From Micropterus salmoides (taxonomy: Eukaryota > Chordata > Actinopteri > Centrarchiformes > Centrarchidae): DNA of 64,000 nucleotides. The stretch's first letter is position 1. The number at the start of each line of letters is the position of its first letter. Below, piece after piece: positions 32,305 through 44,456 of the stretch. The position numbers and the translations under genes are program-made. The stretch covers positions 41,005,499 to 41,069,498 of the forward strand of contig NW_024042261.1 in the NCBI RefSeq assembly GCF_014851395.1. The letters are read 5' to 3'. Below the pieces are notes generated by a model that was given only the letters and a program-made list of their open reading frames with translations, was not told the origin of the DNA and did not search any database.

Positions 32305-34239
32305 AAGGTTTGAGTTATTATATTATATATTTCATAGTTTTATGTACAAGAAAACAATCATTAAAATGTTGCTTATTATTTACAACACCAGTGTAACAGC
32401 CTCCTCATTTAATCTTATTAATTTCACTGTATGCAGGATTTTATTTAATTTTTTTACTTTAGTGTCATCTAGTGGTAAAATTAAGACTGACATTGTGTCC
32501 CAGTTTGCTCCTCAGTCTCTGATTCGCCCTCTGTATTGGTATTGCTCTTTTCCCTTTCTCTAACTCCCTAGCGCTGCCATCCTCAAGCTCACTGTGTGAA
32601 AGTGAATTTAATATGTCAGTTATAATGTAATAATGTCAATATATTTAGAAATACAGTGGTGAAATTACCGTGTTCTGAAGTTGAGCATTTCAGTCATGTT
32701 GATTGTTTATTGTTGTGAACTTTCTCACTTTAAATGTTGCAGCTGCTAGAAATTGTGAGATGGAATGATCTCCTTGAGTTTTGTGAAGCACTGGTTCTCA
32801 AACTTTTTCATGTCAAGGACCCCCAAAACTGACTCACATTAGACGACGGACCCCCATTTGAGATCCCACCGTGACACACTGTGGGAGACAACACTACATG
32901 CCTTTTACCAAGACTACAGATATCATCAAAATAACTTGAAAGATGCAACAATCACATAGAATTTTACAAATAGCAAATTAACTTTAATGTGCTGAATATC
33001 TAGATACATTCATTTTGAATTTAAATCACCAAAAAAGCACAGTTTCCTGTGGTTAACTGATGTCTGCAATGATGTGTTGTAGAAAAATATGAGGGGTGGA
33101 GCTTTTTGTAAGTGACCTAAAATAGAATGACACTAAAGCCTGAGATCATAACCTGACTGAGGATGTTCAGTCTGACCGTGATGCTTTTCTAATTCAGTTT
33201 TGTTGAATGACTAATTATTATTGAACAAGGAGTGACTATAACAGTGTTAAAACAATGCAGGGGCTGTGATGGTGGGGGTGTGCTGTTTAAAATGACGGTG
33301 AGACATCAACGATCCAGCCCAGTTTGACAGTCCATCAGGTTAAAGGATCACAGGATCTGACAAAAGATCTGGAAAATGATCACAGCATCAACAGTTTAAT
33401 CTTTGGTTGCACTGATTGTGAGATAAAAAGCAGAAATACAGCGATCCAGTTACAAAGGAACGTCTGCTTGCTTGTGTTTCATTTGCCAACTCAGCTTCTT
33501 ACCCAAAGACTTCCTTTGCAGTCTGGCAAAAGCTGTGCCAGGTTTATCTTTTTGCCAGAGTACTCTGAAGGTGTTTTTTTTTTTCTGCCAACAAAAACTC
33601 AATAAAACAAGGCAAGGCAGATACTGCCACACGTTTTAATCTAATTCAGCCAAATAAACCTGATTAAACATGATAACCTGTTTATAAATATAATAATATA
33701 ATTTTATCAGCCATCAGCAGCAGTTTCATGTGGTTTTGTTCTATGGTGAGACTTAAGTGAGCCTGTGGTTTGCAACCTGTTGGTTTTAAATAGCTTTTCT
33801 GGTTAAGGGTGAGAATGTCTCATAGCCAGAGGGAGATAAAAAATAATAATAGTAAGAGACGTGTCAACATAGACCTCATCCACAGCCATCACTACTGTTG
33901 TTCCAACATTTCCATGTGAAGCTTTACAGCTTATTATTACAGCTTCTGTTTAAAAAGAGCTGTATCTCCTACCATTTAAATGCTGAACACTATCTGACAA
34001 TGAAAAACTAAAAGGCCATTGTTCACTATCTGCTCAGCAGCAAACAGGAGACAGACACAGTTAGAGACTAACTGGTGAACACAGTCGAGCATTTAGCAGC
34101 TAAAGAGTCAAATCTTCTCTCAGGAGAGGTTCTAGCCCCAAAACAAAGCTAACAGAGAGAATACTGGACAGATGAATGACCACTCTGCTTTGCGAACAAG
34201 TTCATCTTGAAGGTGATAATATGTTATGTTCATAGGTTG
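32305..34239. other. Spacer upstream of C
   Basis: Near copy of 21060-22999. It starts at the unit junction GGTTTGAGTTATTATATTATAT, where the B2 3' flank meets the next unit. No gene is seen. Confidence 0.65.
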
Positions 34240-34522
34240 CTTCCACTGCCCTCCAACAGGGTCACACACAGGTCCAAAATACAAACGCACAAACAGGACC
34301 TCTACATGTCAGAGTGAGGGGGCTGCCACGCAGTCAGGCTCCCTGAGCAGTTAGGGGTTCAGGCTTTGCTCAGGTGAACCTTCAGCAGTGACCAGGAGGT
34401 GAAGTGGCACCTCTCCAGCTGCCAGTCTGAACTCCTTTTGACTGATCCGTGCTGGACGTGAACCGGAACCACCATCCGGTTCCCAAGATAAGACCCCACA
34501 GACTGAGCTACTGCTGCCCAAA
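34240..34522 (-). repeat. tRNA-derived SINE, family 1 (C copy)
   Basis: Same element and position as in B2, with the reverse A and B boxes near its right end. Confidence 0.7.
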
Positions 34523-34749
34523 GGTTTAACATCCACAGGTTTTAGGAGAAAAAAATTCTAATAAAATGTCTTTAGTTTGTTCCCTCAGTCACCTGTGCAG
34601 ATACACAATTTATGATCTATGAAGTACGTAATTTACTTGATTAAAACCAGATCATGAATAATGATGAGGATGTACGCATTCACAGTTTGTAGTTTGCATA
34701 AGTTATAACTGTTGCACTGTGTCAGGGGACAGTACAAGTTTTCTCTCTC

Positions 34750-34957
34750 TCTCATTACAGTCATTTCCTATTTACTGTGTAATGAAGTGATGTATAAGGT
34801 GGGAGGAGATGTGGCTAAAACTTAAAGAAGAAAGATGAAAGGGGCAGGATAGAAAATTGAGGAGTAGTTTTTAGGTATCATAAGATGTAAGTTCAGGAAA
34901 TAGAGCTGTGCAGATACAGGAGACCAACCAACAAGGAGGATCTCAGCATCCAACAAA
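34750..34957 (+). promoter_or_regulatory. Putative promoter of C
   Basis: TATA-like TGTATAAGG at 34791-34799, CAGGAAAT near 34895; nearly identical to the B2 promoter. Confidence 0.35.
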
Positions 34958-34997
34958 ATGAAGATCTTTCTTCTTCTCTTCCTCTCACAGACGACAG
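34958..34997 (+). CDS. C signal-peptide exon
   Basis: 40 nt, MKIFLLLFLSQTT plus one base, donor GTAAAACG. A Gln replaces Leu or Met near the cleavage end. Confidence 0.75.
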
Positions 34998-37900
34998 GTA
35001 AAACGTTTGCTGCTATTGGACTACTGATCTTAGAGATTACACTTGTTACAGCCCTGCTTGTAGAGCACTGACTTCACAGTTAAGATGTCTCACTCAGTAA
35101 AGCTTGGTCACAAAAAAACTAATATTTTTTTTAAAGTATTTTACATGATGAAAAATAATCGACATCCAGTTTTTGTAAACACTGAAATTGGTCTCAGCCT
35201 CAAAATTCAGTTCTGTTCAGGCTATAAGAGAAATATTTTAAGTCTGAAAGGATATTTATAGTTTTATGTACAAATGTTAGAGCAGGATTGTGAGGAACAG
35301 TACAGTAATGGTGGAAGAAAAAGCTTTTCAGACATGATATTTTAGGGGGTTCAGGAGTTGATGACTGTAGACGCCACTTTCAGCAATAATATTATCAATG
35401 TGTTTGTATAGCCCCTCCTGTGGGTGCCCATCAGTGGAGGCTGGTAAATAAACAAATGATGAATGACAGTTTATTAAAACACATTTGTAAACTATTGTCT
35501 TCACTATATGTCTTCAAAAAAGTAATAATTGCTGACATAGACCCTAAAAATAAACAGAACATGAGGACTTTGGGAAGTACACCTGTAAATTTGACAATCG
35601 ACTTTTACAACCCAATGCACATCTAATGAATTAAATGAAATTTCAGAAACATATTCTCTCTTTGCTTTTTATGTATCGAGGCATAACTGATTTAATTCAG
35701 CTTTCATACTGTACATGTAAAGTGTGGTGCCACTACTCTAAATTATTTTGCTTCCACATCCAGTAGAGAAATCAATTTGCCATGAAGATCAGATTCCAAA
35801 AAAAGCAGATGTAACACTCTCCCCACTCATCACCAATGTAAGCAACTCCTCATTGTCCATTGGACTCGACCCCGACACCCTGAACAACTGCAGGCCCATC
35901 TCCATCATTCTTTCTCTGTCCACAATCCATGAGCCAGTTGTCGATACTCACTCAAACTGCCCTACTTAAAATCACCCAATGACATACTTCCTCTGACTCT
36001 GGGTTCCTCACCATCCCCTATCTCCATGCTATCTTTCAAACAGACCCTCAAAACCCACCTATTCAAGACTGCATTCTCCAGTTCTGTCCTTCCCCTCTCT
36101 CCCTCCTTTTCTTTTTTAACCAGTACTTTTATCTTTCGCCCTGTAAAGCGTATTTGAGTGTTTAGAATATTATCAATATCATTCACACCTTATGAGTGTG
36201 GTGACCACGTGTTAGCACAGCATTACTGTATTTTAATTCCGGTTTTACCTTTCTGAGACAGACGGCTGTCAGAATCAATTTATACAAACTGCGTACAGAA
36301 CAGCTAAAACCAAGTTATTCTGCAAACAGAACGGTTTAATCTGTGAGCTGAAGGTTAACTGTGAGCAGCACACATCTGACTCTTTTAGCTTTGATTTTCT
36401 CACACAGATAATTAAAGTGTCTCTGAAATATGTTGTTAAATACAGTCACTGATACACAACGATGTCTTTCTGTCTGTGTCTCTACAGCTTCTATTACTAA
36501 CTTCACCACGTTTCCAGCTGTTGGACAGAATCTCACATACTGGTGTCGATATCCAAATGATTCTTTTATAAACAAATTCATCTGTAAGGGAGAAGATCCA
36601 TCTATATGTAAACCTCTATTAAGCACACAGCGCAACAAGACCATTGGGAGGTTTTCTATGAAGGAGAACAAAAACAAGAGAAAGATCACCATAACAGTGA
36701 GAAACGTAACAACAGACGACACTGGGACATACTGGTGTGGAGCAGAAACCACTGACAAAACACACAGCAACAAATTCTTCGAAAAGCTGGTGATGACTGT
36801 AGGTGAGTGATGTTATTTTATTGTGTGGATGTAATCTGATCCTGGTTCAGATTGTAGGAGGGTAATAGTTGGATGACAAGCATGAAAATGAAGCTATAGT
36901 AATTATTGATTACTGCTGGACTCTTATTTCATCTTATAAAGTTATTTTAATAAATATTGGTCTGTAGAGTTTCAGGGTCCTGTTCCAGAAAGCTGGTTTA
37001 ACCCTAACTGACCATCAGTTGTATCAGCTCTGAGTATGTTAACCTCATATTACATGCATGATGAATAACTAAAGCCATCATCAATTGATCTGCAATCCAA
37101 TGATTCACCATGGCGACGGGTAAAGCAAAAGAAGTAGTGAGAGAATCAGTTATTTTCTCTGTGGTAAAGTGCAAAACACTTGGCAACAATTGACCTTTTC
37201 ACAAAAGACATTTTTACATCACAGAAGGAGAAACACAGGTGTAAACAATAAAATACATGAGGGCTGAATTCCATTTAGCTGCTGCAGTTTCAGGGTCCTG
37301 ATATTGTTCATGCTGACTCACTGTCATGACTTACTGTTAGACTTGAATATAACAGAGCCATTGTTAATGTTATTATGAACACTTGTGCTTTTCCTGCCAT
37401 CAAACAGATAAGACATATTTCAGTCACTGTAAGCTGAAACAATAATAATGACTTTAGGGTTGCAGTTGAAAAGGCCCCTCAAAAACTGAGATAGTTTTAT
37501 CTGTTTCATGTATTGATCTTGATTAAACAGCATCCTATTTCATCCATATTTAAGTATGTAGTAGATTTTGAAATGCTGTTACAAAGGCAGTCAACTGGGA
37601 TATCCTGTCACTGGCTGACTCAGTCTGCAGAAAGATATCTTGTTGCTATTTGTGCTCTTGTTTTCATTTCCTGCACTTCCATTTTCAGAGCAGCATACTG
37701 CAGTGATGTGACAACAGAACTCTATCAGCAACACTAAAACCCTTAACAAGTGATCAATTTTATTTACACAGATGTAGATACTTAATTTTTTAAGGATAGA
37801 TGCACATTTTATCAATTCTTACAAATCAATCATCAGATTCCTGTATGTGCACTGAAAGTCTTACTGTTCACTGTTATTGTGACTAATACTAGCTGCAAAG

Positions 37901-40900
37901 AGATCATTTCCTAAAGGATGTGAGAATACATTTAGAAATTCAGCTGAAGCTATATGAGGTTCTGGGCTGGACTTTTTTACTCTGAGTCAGACAACCAACA
38001 ACCACCAATGGCCACAGTTGCAATTATATAAAATATATCTTTAAATAAGATATTATAATTGCTGACAGATACTGTCCTCATAGCAGCCTATAACTACATT
38101 ATAGTGTGTTAAAAGAATGTATTAAATGTTTGTATACTGCTTCCAAGTGGTAAATATTGAGCTCAAAGTAAAGTTGCAATGTTGCATTGATAGAGAGCTA
38201 ATTCAGATGACAGTCTGTCAAGTGTCATGTTGTGAACTTTTGTCTTTGATCTACAGGTCATGAGGTCTTGTCTAAAGTGAAGGGATGCCCAGTAGGATGG
38301 ATTCAATTCACCTGCAAATATCCAAAACCAAATGTAACATATGAAAGTATTGATTTAGTTAATCCCAAAGAAACCATACGAAGTGCTCTAAAGAATGTGT
38401 GGGAAAACAACGGCAGAGTTTTCCTGTACCATGATCCAAAAAAAAAACATCTCAGGGTGGCCATTAATAAAACTGAACATGAGAACTTTGGGAATTACAC
38501 CTGTAAATTTAACCAACTACCTGACTCATGTGACACAGTGGAACTGGACTTGGACGTTGGTAAGAGGCACTCACTTTTTATTGAAATGAATGTTACAGAT
38601 GTTGGTTATAAATTTCCAGACTATTTTGACTCTAATTTCACATTCACTAGAGTCAATTTCTATTTCAAGTCATCATCTACTTAGATAAACAAAATGGAGA
38701 TCAATCTGCAACAGAGACCAAATTCCAATAAAAGTAGATTTAACATGATTCACACTTTACTGTATGAGTGTGGTGATTTGCATTTACATCATGTGTTAGC
38801 ACATTATCACAGTTTCACATTTTACCTTTCTTGTTTATTTGCAGAGACAGACGGCTGCCAGGGACAATTTAATCAAACTGCGTACAGAACAGCTAAAACC
38901 ACCATCACATGTGATTACACAGGAAACAAATACAAGTTCTTCTGCAAACAGAACGGTTCAATCTGTGAGGATATTTCATCAACAAAATCCTCTCTGAAGT
39001 CAAACGGGACATTCACTCTCACAGAAACCAACAGTAGCTTCAGCGTGTCCATCAGTAACGTGTCCTCAAGTGATGCTGGTGTCTACTGGTGTGGAGTGGA
39101 AACACATGAAGGAAGTTACAGAGCTTCTCTCAGAAAGATACAGCTGAAGGTTAACTGTGAGCAGCAAACATCTGACACTTTGAGCTTTGATTTTCTCACA
39201 CAGATAATTAAAGTGTCTCTGAAAAATGTTGTTAAATACAGTCACTGATACACAACGATGTCTGTCTGTGTCTCTACAGCTTCTATTACTAACTTCACCA
39301 CGTTTCCAGCTGTTGGACAGAATCTTACATACTGGTGTGAATATCCAAATATACTCTGATAAACAAATTCATCTGTAAGGGAGAAGATCCATCTATATGT
39401 CAACCTCTATTAAGCACACAGCGCAACAAGACCATTGGGAGGTTTTCTATGAAGGAGGAACAAGATAAGAGAAATATCACCATAACAGTGAGAGACGTAA
39501 CAACAGACGACACTGGGACATACTGGTGTGGAGCAGAAAGCACTAACAAAACATTCAGCAAGAAATTCTTCCACAAACTGGTGATGACTGTCGGTGAGTG
39601 ATGTTGTTTTATTGTGTGGATGTAGTTGACTATCAGTTGTATCAGCTCTGACTATATTAACCTCCAAGTGCATGCAAGACATAAATAAAGCCATCATCAA
39701 TGGATCGCCAATACTACGATTCACCCTGGCGACGGGTAAAGCAGAAGAAGCAGTGACAGAATCTGAGTTGGCGTGAATAAAGATAAATAAGTTACAGTTT
39801 TATAATGAACCACAGTTAGTTTCTCTGTGGTAAAGTGCAAAACACTTGGAAGCAATAGACCTTTTCACAGAAGACATTTTTACATCACAGAAGGAGAAAC
39901 ACAGGTGTGAACAATAAATTTAATGATGGCTGAATTCCATTTAGCTGCTGCAGTTTCAGGGCCCTGATATTGTTCATGCTGCCTCACTGTCATGACTTAC
40001 TGTTAGATTTGAATATAACAGAGCCATTGTTAATGTTATTGTTATAATAAATAAAGCCATCATCAATGGATCAGCAATACTATGATTCACCATGGCAAAA
40101 GAAGCAGTGACAGAATCTGAGTTGGCGTGAATAAAGAGTCCCTAAGTTACAGTTTAAGTTTTATAATGAACCAGAGTTAGTTAGTTTGTTAGTTTCCCTT
40201 TGGTAAAGAGCAAAACATTTGGTAGCATCAGACCTTTTTCACAGAAGACATTTTTACATCACATTAGGAAAAATACAGGTGTAAATAATAAAATGAGCTG
40301 AATTCCATTTAGCTGCTGCAGTTTCAGGGTCCTGATATTGTTCATGCTGACTCACTGTCATGACTTACTGTTAGACTTGAATATAACAGAGCCATTGTTA
40401 ATGTTATTATTAACACCTGTGCTGTTCCTGCCATCAAACAGATAAGACATATTTTGAGTTGATTGCCTTTAATGTTATTGCATGTCATATACAATTTCAG
40501 TCACTGTCAGCCGAAACATTAAAAATAACTTTTTGGTTTCAGTTAAAAAGACACAACTGAGATAATATTCTTATTTTTGTTTTACTTAGCAATCCTGGTG
40601 AGAGCATCCTATTAGACCTGCTCGATTATCGCAAAAATCGTAATCACTTATTGACCAATAGTTTTGAGATCATGATTAATTAAAACAATTATTTACTGAC
40701 TTTGGAAATATTGACCTTTTGGAGAAAAGAAAATCATACCATGGATTTTCTCTAACCCATTCAGTATTAAACCTGCTTGGTGACCAGATCTGTCTGATCT
40801 GGTCATGTTACCACACAGTTGTTTACTATCATATGCTGATGGCTCTTTTCTAACTGTACTGTCTCTAACTATCTGTACCAGTTTTTGGGACTGTCACAGT

Positions 40901-41659
40901 GTGTAACAACCGTAAAACAGCTGAACTGGTTTTTCCTTTCTTGTTCTTGATCATTTAACTTTTTTTTTCAAATGGCAGTCAGCTGTGATATCCTGACGCT
41001 GACTAAGATCACCTGATGTTGTTGCTGTTTGTGCTCATTTTCATTTCCTGCACGTCTCAGAGCAGCATCCTGCAGTGATTTGACAGCAGAACTTTATCAG
41101 CAACAACCAAAACCCTTATCAAGTGTTCAGTTTCATCAACACAGATTTAGTGTTTATGCATGTTTTACAATCTTTAAGGATAAGCTGAAATTTTGTCTTG
41201 AATGTACAATGAAAGTGTTACTGTTCACTGTAAATATGATCCATACTGGCTGTGAAGAGAACTCTCTGTCAGAAAGCAAATGAGAGCATTTCTCACACTG
41301 AGACTATTCCTTTAAAAGGCTCTTACACAATAGACCTTTTGTTCACAGCAGATATATTGACCTGTCACAACAGCAGCTGAATGGATTCAGTCTCATTCAT
41401 TATCATTTATTCATTATTTAGTTTCCTATTTTTGTGTTTCAGAAACACGGGAGACCAATCAAAAAAATGCATTTGTGCTCTCGGTGAATGTATTAACAAA
41501 CCCAAGAGAAAAGAGAGGACCTCTAAGGGTTATTCTCTTGCCAAATTAAATTGTCTTTTTTTTCAGTATCACCAGCAGTATCAACAGCAATGTCACCGAC
41601 ATTATCCACATCTCTGGTTTCTTCAACCCAGTCAACTACTGAGTCTGCAGAGAATCGTG
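34958..41659 (+). CDS. Unit C: hybrid pIgR/CD300-like receptor gene, 3' end in gap
   Basis: Usable exons by sequence: signal 34958-34997, D3-type Ig 36488-36802, D1 38257-38559, D2 38845-39156, stalk 41567-41659. All are phase 1 to 1, so signal-D3-D1-D2-stalk is an open frame; the TM and tail should lie in the gap at 41770-42269. A D1 relic (35549-35598), a D2 relic (36256-36360) and a broken second D3 (39280-39593) would be skipped. The intron at about 37940-38020 joins sequence normally just before a stalk exon to sequence normally just before D1. This shows that two units were fused by unequal recombination. It may be one receptor with unusual domain order or two broken genes; transcripts would decide. 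Confidence 0.6.
35549..35598 (+). pseudogene. C D1 relic
   Basis: About 50 bases reading like EHEDFGKYTCKFDN in D1, with flanks lost. Matches the longer relic 1774-1838 in A. Confidence 0.6.
35820..36165 (+). mobile_element. Internally deleted LINE (L2/CR1-type) relic
   Basis: Direct counterpart of 1225-1560. Encodes LDPDTLNNCRPIS (RT entry) and, in another frame, FKQTLKTHLFKTAF (RT C-terminal end), without motifs A, B and C between them. Confidence 0.6.
36256..36360 (+). pseudogene. C D2 relic
   Basis: 105 nt where intact D2 has 312. The deleted 207 nt is a multiple of three and removes the NGTFTLTET to YWCGVE core. The acceptor is TG instead of AG, so the exon is unlikely to be used. Confidence 0.7.
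36488..36802 (+). CDS. C first D3-type Ig exon (intact)
   Basis: 315 nt, phase 1 to 1. ASITNFTTFPAVGQNLTYWC, NKFICKGEDPSICKP (extra cysteine pair), KITITVRNVTTDDTGTYWCGAE, ending LVMTVG. All cysteines are present. The best D3 reference in the window together with E. Confidence 0.8.
37254..37362 (+). repeat. Intronic block shared by all units
   Basis: Copy following the intact D3. Two further copies follow the broken D3 at 39918-40022 and 40285-40395. Confidence 0.7.
38257..38559 (+). CDS. C D1 Ig exon (intact)
   Basis: 303 nt, phase 1 to 1. GHEVLSKVKGCPVGWIQFTC, VWENNGRVFLYHDP, LRVAINKTEHENFGNYTCKF. Both Ig cysteines present; several N-glycosylation sequons (NVT, NKT, NYT). Confidence 0.78.
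38845..39156 (+). CDS. C D2 Ig exon (intact)
   Basis: 312 nt. ETDGCQGQFNQ, TITCDY, KFFCKQNGSIC, SDAGVYWCGVE. The donor is AACT|GTGAGC instead of GAAG|GTGAGC. Confidence 0.78.
39280..39593 (+). pseudogene. C second D3 exon, frameshifted
   Basis: 314 nt against 315. A one-base deletion after YWCEYPN (CCAAATATACTCTGATAAAC) causes a stop at 39357-39359. The downstream DTGTYWCGAES block and GTGAGT donor are otherwise intact. Confidence 0.8.
39918..40395 (+). repeat. Tandem pair of the intronic block
   Basis: Two copies (39918-40022 and 40285-40395), separated by sequence that repeats the region after the broken D3 (compare 39680-39850 with 40040-40220). A local tandem duplication. Confidence 0.65.
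40600..40700 (+). repeat. Dispersed AT-rich repeat
   Basis: GACCTGCTCGATTATCGCAA followed by an AATCGTAATCACTTATTGAC word, related to 26600-26690 and to the reverse of 51640-51760. Class unknown. Confidence 0.45.
41567..41659 (+). CDS. C stalk exon
   Basis: 93 nt, phase 1 to 1: VSPAVSTAMSPTLSTSLVSS then TQSTTESAENRG. Four codons longer than the B1/B2 stalk. TTTCAG acceptor, GTAAGAG donor. TM and tail exons not visible because of the gap. Confidence 0.7.
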
Positions 41660-41769
41660 GTAAGAGAGCACGTTAGATATGTTACACCATCTGCTGGAGA
41701 AGAGCAAGAGGAGGGGAAATATTTCAAATTAATCGCCCACTTAAATATACTCAACACAGACAGCTGTGG

Positions 41770-42269
41770 NNNNNNNNNNNNNNNNNNNNNNNNNNNNNNN
41801 NNNNNNNNNNNNNNNNNNNNNNNNNNNNNNNNNNNNNNNNNNNNNNNNNNNNNNNNNNNNNNNNNNNNNNNNNNNNNNNNNNNNNNNNNNNNNNNNNNNN
41901 NNNNNNNNNNNNNNNNNNNNNNNNNNNNNNNNNNNNNNNNNNNNNNNNNNNNNNNNNNNNNNNNNNNNNNNNNNNNNNNNNNNNNNNNNNNNNNNNNNNN
42001 NNNNNNNNNNNNNNNNNNNNNNNNNNNNNNNNNNNNNNNNNNNNNNNNNNNNNNNNNNNNNNNNNNNNNNNNNNNNNNNNNNNNNNNNNNNNNNNNNNNN
42101 NNNNNNNNNNNNNNNNNNNNNNNNNNNNNNNNNNNNNNNNNNNNNNNNNNNNNNNNNNNNNNNNNNNNNNNNNNNNNNNNNNNNNNNNNNNNNNNNNNNN
42201 NNNNNNNNNNNNNNNNNNNNNNNNNNNNNNNNNNNNNNNNNNNNNNNNNNNNNNNNNNNNNNNNNNNNN
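41770..42269. other. Assembly gap (500 N)
   Basis: Exactly 500 N. The left side is the plus-oriented stalk-TM intron of C, cut after AACACAGACAGCTGTGG, as found just before the TM exons of B1 and B2. The right side begins inside a minus-oriented signal exon. It should hide at least C's TM and tail and the body of a minus-strand unit. Confidence 0.95.
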
Positions 42270-42302
42270 CATTAGTGAGAGGAGGAGAAGAAAGCTCCTT
42301 GT
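42270..42302 (-). pseudogene. Signal-exon relic of a minus-strand unit (D), ATG lost
   Basis: Minus strand reads ACA AGG AGC TTT CTT CTC CTC, matching MRSFLL of E (59338) but with ACA for ATG. Cut by the gap before the donor. Upstream flank 42310-42500 resembles the E promoter (59345-59530), for example TTCATTGGTTGATCTGCTG. Confidence 0.6.
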
Positions 42303-42309
42303 TTTGTTG

Positions 42310-42500
42310 ACCTTGGATGTCGTAATCGTCAGTCGAACCATTTATCTCCAGTTGGTTTTGTCAGTTTCTCTTTTCATTGGTTGATCTGCTGTTTCTGCGC
42401 AGACCTGCTTCCCCAGATGTTACACACCCAACTCATTATCTTGTTCCTCTTTGTGTCACTGTCACTTCAGTTTTTTATATAACAAACTTTAGTCCTTTCA
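42310..42500 (-). promoter_or_regulatory. Promoter-like flank of the D relic
   Basis: Aligned with 59345-59530 upstream of E. Includes a CCAAT-type ATTGG (minus CCAAT) near 42379. Probably inactive or driving a pseudogene. Confidence 0.3.
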
Positions 42501-42889
42501 GTCCCTGCTCACAGAGCCCTCAGACAGAAGACCACTGCAGCCAACACAGCAGAGTAAAGACCCACAGCTGTAAGAAAGTTTTAACGTTCGTACCACTGTT
42601 ATTCTGTCATTACATTCTGAGTAATTTTGTAAGGTTAACTTAAATCAAGAGACATCTGGATGATGTACAGAAAAATCTGGTCTTGTGAAACTTTGGAAAA
42701 AATAAACAAATAGAATTATTAATATTATGATTACTCATTATATTAGACATTACATTGTTAAAGTACAGTAGAGTTGTGGTCACAGTATTTGCCTTTTCTT
42801 TGCTAATATTTTATGTTTGTGCAAATATATCTTGTTAAGTTAAAACCTACAATTAACCCGATTCTGAGCTTTTTGTTTTGGGGGATAAA

Positions 42890-43256
42890 AGCTGGCTGTT
42901 ATAATAATTAGAGCGATTTAGAGCAATGCAGGCAACCTCTGCGCAAGACCAGCAAGAACGCATTGTCTCAAACCGTCAGCAGTGTTTTGTGTGCTCGTGA
43001 CTGACGACCCAGGGTTAGGGTTGTAATTTAGGATTTATTTACGCACTTTTAAAAACATTTATTGAAAGTTTTATTCTTTTTACATGTTCATTTACAGCAT
43101 TTAACGTGGAAATGTATATTGTAATGGGCTGTATATTAACATTTTGGGAGAAACTGGTAGTTATATCAAACGCTCATCATCAAATCAGTAAACTAAACAA
43201 TCGAATCAGGCTCCGCCCTTCAAAGCATCAAATCTTTGACTATTTGGGGGTCAGCC
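42890..43256 (-). mobile_element. hAT-like MITE copy (partial)
   Basis: Reverse of the first two thirds of 62797-63305: the right edge reads GGGGGTCAGCCC (reverse GGGCTGACCCCC), with AGCATCAAATCTTTGACTAT inside. The other end is diverged. Confidence 0.55.
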
Positions 43257-44154
43257 CAAATATATCTACTGGCGATTTGCATTATTCACTGCTCACTGTA
43301 TATTGTGTTGTAAACAAAATTTTGTTCAGCTATATACCTACGAAGAATGAAGTTTGACTTTACTTAACTTTGATTTTGACAACATGTTCAACCTTTTTAC
43401 ATATAGTGAATTATGCAACAAACTTATGCTTAGATGTTTCTGGGGATAAGACTATTGAACAGAGACTGGTATAATACAGTGATCAGCATGACATAAGCAA
43501 TTGGTCATGTAGGAAACAGCAGACAATTGTACATAATCATTTGTGTCAAAGCATTTGTAATTTATTCTAAAGAATGAGAAATTGCTTTTTATGATGTGCA
43601 CGGGTGACGAGATGATGTGGAGGTTGAACAAGTGGTTTTGAGAATTTCAATTCTGATCTGAGACATGTGCCAAAGCGCCTAAGAAAAACTTAGGATTCAC
43701 CCATAGCTACACAGGAGACAGTGCTAATGGAGCGAAAATGAATACAATCTTATTTAGATATTCAGCATGCATAAAGTAAGTTACTATTTGTACATTTTTG
43801 GGTGATAGTTGCATCTTTCAATTTATTTTGATAACATGTTTTTTTCTGTAGAACGAGGTTGTCTTGGTGAAAAGATGGCAGCATGCATTGTCATCTCCCA
43901 CAATGTCAGCCTTGATATTACCAGCAGATGGCAGTAAAATTAAATAAATCAAACCCTGCATATACAGTCAATTCAGTGTAAGAGAATGTTACCAGTGTGG
44001 AAAATAATCAGCATCATTTTAATGACTGTTGTTTTGCACAGTATGACACAAAACACATCTCATTTAATTAAAACTTTTCCTTTTACTATACTAAGCTGAT
44101 GGGTCATTGGTTGTGCAGATATTTCGTCATAAAGGATTGGAGAAATAAACATTT
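43257..44154. other. Intergenic, no gene seen
   Basis: AT-rich. 43740-43960 resembles 6860-7080 and the 3' flank at 4370-4460 (TTCAGCATGC..GTTGCATCTTTCA). No convincing frame. Confidence 0.5.
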
Positions 44155-44300
44155 GATCTGTTGATGACACCAAATGAAAACCAAAGTTATTACAATTCAT
44201 CCTGAGGGGGACATACAGTAAATGTCTGAACAAAATTTCATGGCAATCCATCCAAGAGTTGAGATATTTAACTCAAAACCACAAAGGTCAGCCTCACCAT
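44155..44300 (-). repeat. Dispersed teleost repeat (3'-flank repeat)
   Basis: Inverse of 6535-6690: TTCATGGCAATCCATCCAAG and AAAGTTATTACAATTCATCC. Confidence 0.6.
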
Positions 44301-44456
44301 GGCTCACATCAAACATAATTCTTCAAACATTTATTGTTACTCATCGTCCGAAAGAAAAAACAATACCAATAATAAGATAATAATCAGCTGTAATATGGTT
44401 GTAAACAACCCCATCAGAAATGAATGACCTGAAATCATACATGTAGTAAATGTCAT

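Noticed and set aside
35748..35969. Frame with NNCRPIS as a host gene
   Set aside because: Matches the entry of an L2/CR1 reverse transcriptase and sits in an internally deleted LINE relic.
41381..42341. Long open frames spanning the second gap
   Set aside because: Mostly N; the real part is intron and the C stalk exon.
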